Source: Caldilinea sp. CFX5
GTDB taxonomy: Bacteria > Chloroflexota > Anaerolineae > Caldilineales > Caldilineaceae
Length of the DNA: 64,000 bases
Assembly: GCA_021405325.1 (NCBI GenBank)
Contig: QWII01000002.1
Span: 148,169 to 212,168 of the forward strand
Direction of reading: 5' to 3'
Part shown: piece after piece, positions 59,322-64,000 of the stretch
Position numbering within the stretch: the first letter of the stretch is position 1
Layout: every line of letters starts with the position of its first letter
Position numbers and translations under genes: made by a program
The notes under the pieces: model-generated
Told to the model about the DNA's origin: nothing
Databases searched by the model: none
The model's input: the letters and a program-made list of their open reading frames with translations, nothing else

Positions 59322-61298
59322 TTACTGACCTAGCCACTTCAGTTTTTCAAATGCAGACATTGGTAGCCAATCCTTTTGAACTGACGTTCTCTCGAAAACA
59401 GTCGTCACTAACCGCGTTGACTTGTCGATAATCAGCGCAACATTTGTGTGGGGCGACCACTGAACTGCATTTCCTCCTTGCCAGAAATATTGCGTATTGC
59501 GAGCCGTACCTGTAAATGTATCAGCGATCCTTTGGGTGGAAATTCTGTCTAGTTGAGCTTGTTCAACAGCATGTCCACCCATGTCAACGCCCTTCCGCAT
59601 TAGGTCGTTGTACTGATTGTATGCTTTCTCAAGATTAACAGTTCCTCGCCGTGCTGCTTTCTGTAAATAATCGATACCCTCCTGTGCCATGCCACTGTTA
59701 CGGAAACTGTTCCAGGGGTCATTCGGATCCCAGCCGTTTGGGCTACTCGTATTGCCACTATTGCCCGCATTCTGTTGACCAGCACTATTGGCGCCTTGCT
59801 CTGCCGTGTTACTAAACAACCAGTCTACTGCCGGCAACTTATCCGCCCATTGTGAGGCCAGTTGAATCACAGTAGGCCCATATCGCATTGCCATTTCCCC
59901 AATTTGGCAGCTTAAGATCAGTGGTGCAGTCAGTGGGGAGGGAGGCATTGTCATACAGGAGGATTGGTGCCCAGTGGGGTCATTATACTTCATGGGGTTC
60001 AACCGGGCATAGGCATACCGGTTGTAATCGAACAGATTGGTCGGCTCCGGCACGAGCGTATCCGGGGAGAGGAACTGGCCGCTATCGGGGTTGTAGTAGC
60101 GGGCGTTGTAGTAGTAGAGACCGGTGGCGTCCAGCTTCTGGCCGGTGAACTTGTGGTCGGTCGGCAGGGCGCCGCCGCGGCGATAGCGACCGTAGGCGTA
60201 GTAGCCCTGGTCGGTGATCACGTTGCCACTGCTGTTGGTGGCGAGGGCCGTGCCGCCCAAGTGGTCGCTATGTAGGTAGGTCAGTATACCGTTGACGCGC
60301 ATGGCGACTCGTTGGCCATTAAAGTAGTAGTATTTAGTGACGGTCGAACCGCTCTGCTCATAATACTGATTCGGGTAGTAGGTTGCTACGCCGCCGCTGG
60401 TCTTCTTCACCCGTTGCCCATCGGCGTCATAGAGATAACTTTCCGTCCAACTGCCGCCAACGACCACTTGACTGAGCCGGTTCTCATGATCCCAACTCAG
60501 GGTTTGGGAACCGCCAAGGGCGGTGTAGTTGCCGTTGTTATCAAAGCTGTAGCCGGCGCCCGTGGGAAAGGTGCTATGGCCGCGCACGACGGTCATCCCC
60601 GTGCCTTCATAGTTGGTCAAGCGCCCGGCGCTGTCATAGCTGTAGGTGCGTCCGGTGGTGTAATTGGTGCAGTTTTGGCTGGCGTTGTAGAGCGCATAGC
60701 CGCGCGTCAACCGATTTTGACTATCGTAACAAAAACCAAACCATGTTCCGTTTTCATAGAACCAGAGAACATTTCCAAAGCTATCATACTGATAGGTAAG
60801 TTGCATACGCTCCGTATTACCCGGCGCCGTACCCACCTTAATCGTATCCAGCCGACCATTGGCGTTACCGTTGCTGCCCAGCCAGGCCATGTAACTACGC
60901 GTTTGCCAGAGGTTGCCGCCTAGTGGGAAGCGCATTTGCGTCAACCGCCCCGCTTCGTCATAGCCCACACCGTTGGTTATGCCGCCACCGGTGGTGGTGC
61001 CATCAACCAGATCGCCATACCAACTGCTGCGCAAGCGGTTGGGCTGCCCCATGGCGTTGTAATTCGTCGTCACAAACTCGCCATCGGGATAAGTGACGGT
61101 GTTGGGACGCAGATAGCTGTCATAGCCGTAGTAGGTAAAGTAATTCTGCGTCACGCCACTGATCCAGACCTCTTCGCGCGCGAGTTGCCCCTGCGCATTA
61201 TAATTGAGCGCTTTGGCGTGCAGGCCATTGCTCACATAGGTCAACTGTCCGCGGCTGCGATTCGTAGCGCTATGGCTGCCGTCATACACATACATCAC
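59322..61298 (-). CDS. RHS-repeat protein with C-terminal toxin tip, N-terminally truncated
   Basis: 658 residues, start GTG 61298 or ATG 61295. YD repeats (GYDSYLRPNTVTYPDGEF, YDSAGRLTNYEG, YLYDADGQRVKK) lead to the RHS core (HSDHLGGTALATNSS; FTGQKLDATGLYYYNARYYN; LNPMKYNDPTGHQSS). The tip (~485-658) ends with GGHAVEQAQLDRISTQRIAD, then YFWQGGNAVQWSPHTNVALI and LVTTVFERT. The H-x-x-x-x-x-x-x-R plus later T/R pattern resembles BECR-type RNase toxins; the assignment is tentative. Full RHS proteins are usually more than twice as long, and this frame begins 21 nt after trpF without signal peptide or N-terminal domain, so it is a truncated copy. Confidence 0.85.
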   Translation of the reverse strand: MMYVYDGSHSATNRSRGQLTYVSNGLHAKALNYNAQGQLAREEVWISGVTQNYFTYYGYDSYLRPNTVTYPDGEFVTTNYNAMGQPNRLRSSWYGDLVDGTTTGGGITNGVGYDEAGRLTQMRFPLGGNLWQTRSYMAWLGSNGNANGRLDTIKVGTAPGNTERMQLTYQYDSFGNVLWFYENGTWFGFCYDSQNRLTRGYALYNASQNCTNYTTGRTYSYDSAGRLTNYEGTGMTVVRGHSTFPTGAGYSFDNNGNYTALGGSQTLSWDHENRLSQVVVGGSWTESYLYDADGQRVKKTSGGVATYYPNQYYEQSGSTVTKYYYFNGQRVAMRVNGILTYLHSDHLGGTALATNSSGNVITDQGYYAYGRYRRGGALPTDHKFTGQKLDATGLYYYNARYYNPDSGQFLSPDTLVPEPTNLFDYNRYAYARLNPMKYNDPTGHQSSCMTMPPSPLTAPLILSCQIGEMAMRYGPTVIQLASQWADKLPAVDWLFSNTAEQGANSAGQQNAGNSGNTSSPNGWDPNDPWNSFRNSGMAQEGIDYLQKAARRGTVNLEKAYNQYNDLMRKGVDMGGHAVEQAQLDRISTQRIADTFTGTARNTQYFWQGGNAVQWSPHTNVALIIDKSTRLVTTVFERTSVQKDWLPMSAFEKLKWLGQ

Positions 61299-61318
61299 AT
61301 CATAAACTCAAGCTGTAT

Positions 61319-62050
61319 TTATGTCGAGGTGTAATGTAGCGCCCGTACCTCTTCGACAAATCGGCGCACCTTCGCGTGATCTTTCCGCCCCGGTTCCGCC
61401 TCGACGCCGCTGGCGACGTCAACCCCCCACGGCTGTACAACCGCAATCGCCGCCGCCACATTCTCCGGCGTCAACCCGCCGGCCAACAGCAGACCGGGGC
61501 GCCGGCGCGCCAGCGCGGCGGCGACATGCCAATCCGTCTGTTTGCCGGTGCCGCCATAGGCTTGGGGGTCATAGGCGTCGATCAACAATGTCGGACCATC
61601 CACACAGCCCAACGGGGCGAACGCTTCCGCTTGCGCCTGCGCTGTCTCCGCATCTGCCGGTCGCACCGCTTTGTAGGCCCGGCCCGCCAACGGTGCAAAC
61701 CATTCCGCCGTCTCATTGCCATGCAACTGCACAAAATCCAACCCGACTTGCGCGACAATCGCCTGAATCTCCGCCACGCCGGCGTTGACAAAGACGCCGA
61801 CGTATTTAGGTGATTGGGTGATTGAGTGATTAGGTGATTGGGCGATTGACTCGTTCTTCTTATCTTCTTGTCTTCCTGTCTTCCTGTCTTCCCGCAAGGT
61901 GCGTACAATTTCCGCCGCTGTCTCCGGTGTGACGTACCGGGGCGACTTTGCATAGAAAATGAAGCCGAGTAGATCAGCGCCCGCCGCCACAGCCACCCGC
62001 GCATCATCGCGATTGGTCAACCCGCAAATTTTAACAACCGTCCTTGTCAT
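61319..62050 (-). CDS. trpF: Phosphoribosylanthranilate isomerase with in-frame insertion
   Basis: 243 residues, TIM barrel of tryptophan synthesis that isomerises phosphoribosylanthranilate to CdRP. The catalytic Cys is in VVKICGLTNRDDA (Cys9), the catalytic Asp in LLIDAYDPQAYGGTGKQ; GVFVN, FVQLHGNE and LAGGLTPENV are intact. About 28 residues at 54-81 (DRKTGRQEDKKNESIAQSPN and NHSITQSP) are extra compared with the family, are low-complexity, and derive from simple repeats (61805-61895). They fall at a loop before the second quarter barrel, so activity may survive. No other trp gene is near. Confidence 0.85.
   Translation of the reverse strand: MTRTVVKICGLTNRDDARVAVAAGADLLGFIFYAKSPRYVTPETAAEIVRTLREDRKTGRQEDKKNESIAQSPNHSITQSPKYVGVFVNAGVAEIQAIVAQVGLDFVQLHGNETAEWFAPLAGRAYKAVRPADAETAQAQAEAFAPLGCVDGPTLLIDAYDPQAYGGTGKQTDWHVAAALARRRPGLLLAGGLTPENVAAAIAVVQPWGVDVASGVEAEPGRKDHAKVRRFVEEVRALHYTST
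61805..61895. repeat. Simple-repeat insertion inside trpF
   Basis: Two low-complexity blocks lie inside the trpF frame: GGTGATTGGGTGATTGAGTG-type units (from about 61808) and CTTCCTGTCTTCCTGTCTTC-type units (to about 61893). Length is close to 28 codons and the frame is kept. The same GGGTGATT and CTGTCTTC words occur in intergenic repeats at 26378, 46394 and 38131. Confidence 0.75.
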
Positions 62051-62212
62051 CCCGCTACCCTCTCAGCTTTCCGGCCAGCTCATTAACCATTAATCATTGT
62101 CCATTCTCCCTTAATTATTGCCCATCTCTGTGATTCCACCAAAATCAGCCCAACCACACAAGCCACCCACCAAACCGCTCATCGCCAATTTCAACCGCTT
62201 GTCGCCAATCCG

Positions 62213-62241
62213 CTGACAAGCTGCCCCAACGCTGCTATACT
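62213..62241 (+). promoter_or_regulatory. Sigma70-type promoter of the DUF1800 gene
   Basis: CTGACA (62213-62218), 17 nt, TATACT (62236-62241). The leader to the ATG is about 117 nt and ends with AAAGGAG. Nothing else is seen in 62051-62212. Confidence 0.75.
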
Positions 62242-62364
62242 CCCCGCAGGGCAACCAACCTACGCAATCGAAATAAAGTTTACAAGGGCCAAACCGTCAC
62301 AACGCAATACGCAAGACGGTTCACAATCTGGGGGAACGCCCCCTCTCAACCGAAAGGAGTTCGT

Positions 62365-63828
62365 ATGACGTTATCCCGTCGCAACTTTCTCCACTTGCCG
62401 CTTGCACCGCCGCCCCAATCGACCACCATCGCGCCACCGATGACCATTACGCCGATTGTTCATCTGCTCAACCGCATCACCTGGGGTCCGCGGCCGGACG
62501 AAGTCGCCCAGGCCAAAGCGATCGGCTATGAAGCCACCTTGGAAGAGCAGCTCAACCCGGAGGCGTTGGACGACCAGGCCGTGGAAGCCCAGTTGGCCCG
62601 TTTGCCGATCCTCTTCATGGATCGCCCGACGGTTCACGCTCTACCTAGCCCCGAATATCGCGCCTTCAAGGCATTGGTCGAAGGGATGATTGTGCGCGCC
62701 GTCTACAGTCGGCGGCAACTGTTGGAGCGCATGGTCGAATTCTGGGCCGATCACTTCAACATCCCCACCGAAGGCTATAGCCAGGATCTGGTCAGTTTTC
62801 AGCGCGATGTCATTCGGCGCCACGCCCTGGGCAACTTTCGCGACCTGCTCATCGCCACCGCCCAACACCCCGCCATGCTCTACTATCTCGACAACGCCAA
62901 CAACATTGCTGAAGCGCCCAACGAGAACTATGCGCGCGAACTATTGGAACTCTACACGCTGGGCGTCGATGGCGGCTACACCGAGGACGATGTCAAGGCG
63001 GCGGCCCGCGCCTTTACCGGCTGGACCGTTCATAACAAAACGCCGACCGGTTTCTACTTCAACGCCGGCAATCATGACACTGGCGTTAAAACCCTGTTGG
63101 GTCACACACTGCCGGCCGCGCGGGGCATTGAAGATGGCTTGCAACTCTTGAGCATTGCCGCTCACCACCCTGCGACCGCGCGTTTTCTTTCCTATAAACT
63201 GGCCCGCCGCTTTGTCAGCGACCAGCCGCCGGCCAGCCTGGTCGATCATCTGGCGACCGTCTGGCAAGAGAGCCGGGGCGACATCAAGACTGTCTTACGG
63301 GCGCTCTTTCTTTCGGACGAATTCAAAAACGCCACCGGCCAGAAATTCCGCCGCCCCCTTGACTTTTTGATCGGCGCCCTGCGCGCCACCGGCACGCGCA
63401 CCCGCCATTGGTGGCTGTTTGAGGAGTTGCTAAACGATCTGGGGCAATTGCCCTATGGCTGGGCGCCCCCTAATGGCTACCCCGATGTCGCCGGCGCCTG
63501 GCTGGGTACGAGTGGACTACTGGCGCGTTGGAACGTGGCCATGCGGCTGACCCACGGCGCCGTCAGCGACGCCGGCGACTGGGGCTGGGGCTTTACCACC
63601 GACCTGCGCCAGCGCATCGGCGAACCGGAAACCGTCGGTGAATTGGTGGACGCCGTTGCCACCCAAGTCTTTGGCGCCCCCCTCACTGGTGAACCACGCC
63701 AATGCTTTGTCGATTATGTTATCGACGACGGCAACGCGCAAGCGCCCATGTCGCTCCGCCTCCTGGGGCAAAAACTGGGTAGCCTCTACGGCCTCATGCT
63801 CGCCTCGCCCTACTACCAATGGCGGTAA
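62365..63828 (+). CDS. DUF1800 family protein
   Basis: 487 residues, the full family length. Hallmarks are the start VHLLNRITWGPRPDEV, the E-x-L-L motif in YARELLELYTLGVDGGYTED then DVKAAARAFTGWT, and the C-terminal LFLSDEFKNATGQKFRRPLD. The N-terminus (LSRRNFLHLPLAP) has a twin-arginine pattern but only a short hydrophobic part, so export is uncertain. DUF1800 genes are usually followed by a DUF1501 gene (a Tat-exported, sulfatase-like protein); the window ends too early to see it. The function is unknown. Confidence 0.9.
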   Translation: MTLSRRNFLHLPLAPPPQSTTIAPPMTITPIVHLLNRITWGPRPDEVAQAKAIGYEATLEEQLNPEALDDQAVEAQLARLPILFMDRPTVHALPSPEYRAFKALVEGMIVRAVYSRRQLLERMVEFWADHFNIPTEGYSQDLVSFQRDVIRRHALGNFRDLLIATAQHPAMLYYLDNANNIAEAPNENYARELLELYTLGVDGGYTEDDVKAAARAFTGWTVHNKTPTGFYFNAGNHDTGVKTLLGHTLPAARGIEDGLQLLSIAAHHPATARFLSYKLARRFVSDQPPASLVDHLATVWQESRGDIKTVLRALFLSDEFKNATGQKFRRPLDFLIGALRATGTRTRHWWLFEELLNDLGQLPYGWAPPNGYPDVAGAWLGTSGLLARWNVAMRLTHGAVSDAGDWGWGFTTDLRQRIGEPETVGELVDAVATQVFGAPLTGEPRQCFVDYVIDDGNAQAPMSLRLLGQKLGSLYGLMLASPYYQWR

Positions 63829-63884
63829 AGGTGACATGGTGAACGGGTGGCCGGGTGACAAGGTGCGAGCGTGAGCGTGCCGGT

Positions 63885-64000
63885 CTTGGCGAGTCCGTGA
63901 CTCGCCCCGCTTCGCCTACCGCATTTCGCTCTTGGCGAGTCCGTGACTCGCCCCGCTTTGCCTACCGCATTTCGCTCTTGGCGAGTCCGTGACTCGCCCC
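63885..64000. repeat. 46-bp tandem repeat with GAGTC-CGT-GACTC palindrome, cut by the edge
   Basis: Units 63885-63930 and 63931-63976 differ at one base (C/T); a third begins at 63977 and runs off the window. Each unit contains the 19-bp palindrome GGCGAGTCCGTGACTCGCC. The same core is seen at 19963-20063, and a GGTCCGTGACC version at 1947-2003. It is not a CRISPR: units are contiguous without spacers. Confidence 0.9.

Noticed and set aside
63885..64000. CRISPR array
   Set aside because: The 46-bp units are directly joined without unique spacers and no cas gene is near.

Overview
The window looks like chromosomal DNA of a Chloroflexota bacterium (Anaerolineae/Caldilineae type). This is inferred from moderately high GC, ATPase-less CUT1 sugar transporters with Tat/lipobox binding proteins, a DUF1800 gene, large secreted proteins ending in an LYLP motif, NACHT-FGE proteins, DUF2283 pairs and many dispersed palindromic repeats. 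No rRNA or other phylogenetic marker is present to settle the taxonomy.

Layout. 1-2.4 kb: 3' end of a class V aminotransferase operon, a mandelate-racemase-type dehydratase and an FtsB/DivIC-like division protein, next to tRNA-Leu(CAG) with its own promoter and terminator. 2.8-9.3 kb: a minus-strand, translationally coupled trio (multi-TM GT-C-like protein, Big-1-like lipoprotein, membrane-anchored GH5-like glycosidase) that looks like an envelope polysaccharide unit. 9.6-19.9 kb: a MITE with a perfect 8-bp target duplication, then two giant secreted paralogs flanking a STAS protein. 20.1-26.4 kb: an esterase, peptidase T, an SF1B helicase with a small transposon-like element in its leader, and a secreted LRR protein.

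26.4-34.9 kb is a conflict/defence island: a solo CHAT (caspase-like) protein, a DUF2283-associated toxin-antitoxin-like pair, a MazF/antitoxin pair and two large NACHT-FGE STAND ATPases. The C-termini of the two NACHT proteins carry the signature of diversity-generating-retroelement (DGR) variable repeats: 21 of 66 bases differ, only one of them at a wobble position, around an invariant 18-bp block. This is followed by a 65-bp block with only two differences that runs past the stop codon (IMH-like). No reverse transcriptase or template repeat is visible here, so the mutagenic machinery would act in trans. One NACHT gene also has a probable frameshift in an A5 tract that separates its first transmembrane helix.

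35-41.8 kb: a sugar-uptake operon (two binding lipoproteins, four permeases, no ATPase) behind a consensus promoter. 41.8-46.4 kb: DUF2283-like and DUF4058 genes, an AT-rich type II restriction-modification pair, and a CE15-type esterase. 46.5-50 kb: an MFS gene and a MarR-VOC-hydrolase cluster resembling mhqR-mhqO-mhqD. 50.1-53.7 kb: GH32, an SDR and a sarcosine-oxidase-like enzyme, all minus. 53.9-56.3 kb: a two-domain FtsX/MacB permease. 56.3-61.3 kb: an RHS polymorphic-toxin locus with an N-terminally truncated main gene, an orphan tip cassette, candidate immunity genes and older remnants. 61.3-62 kb: trpF carrying an in-frame low-complexity insertion. 62.2-64 kb: a DUF1800 gene and a 46-bp palindromic tandem repeat running off the edge.

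Functionally the window combines plant-polysaccharide use (sugar ABC transporters, GH32, CE15, GH5, mandelate-racemase-type dehydratase, esterase) with a dense layer of defence and competition genes and miniature mobile elements.
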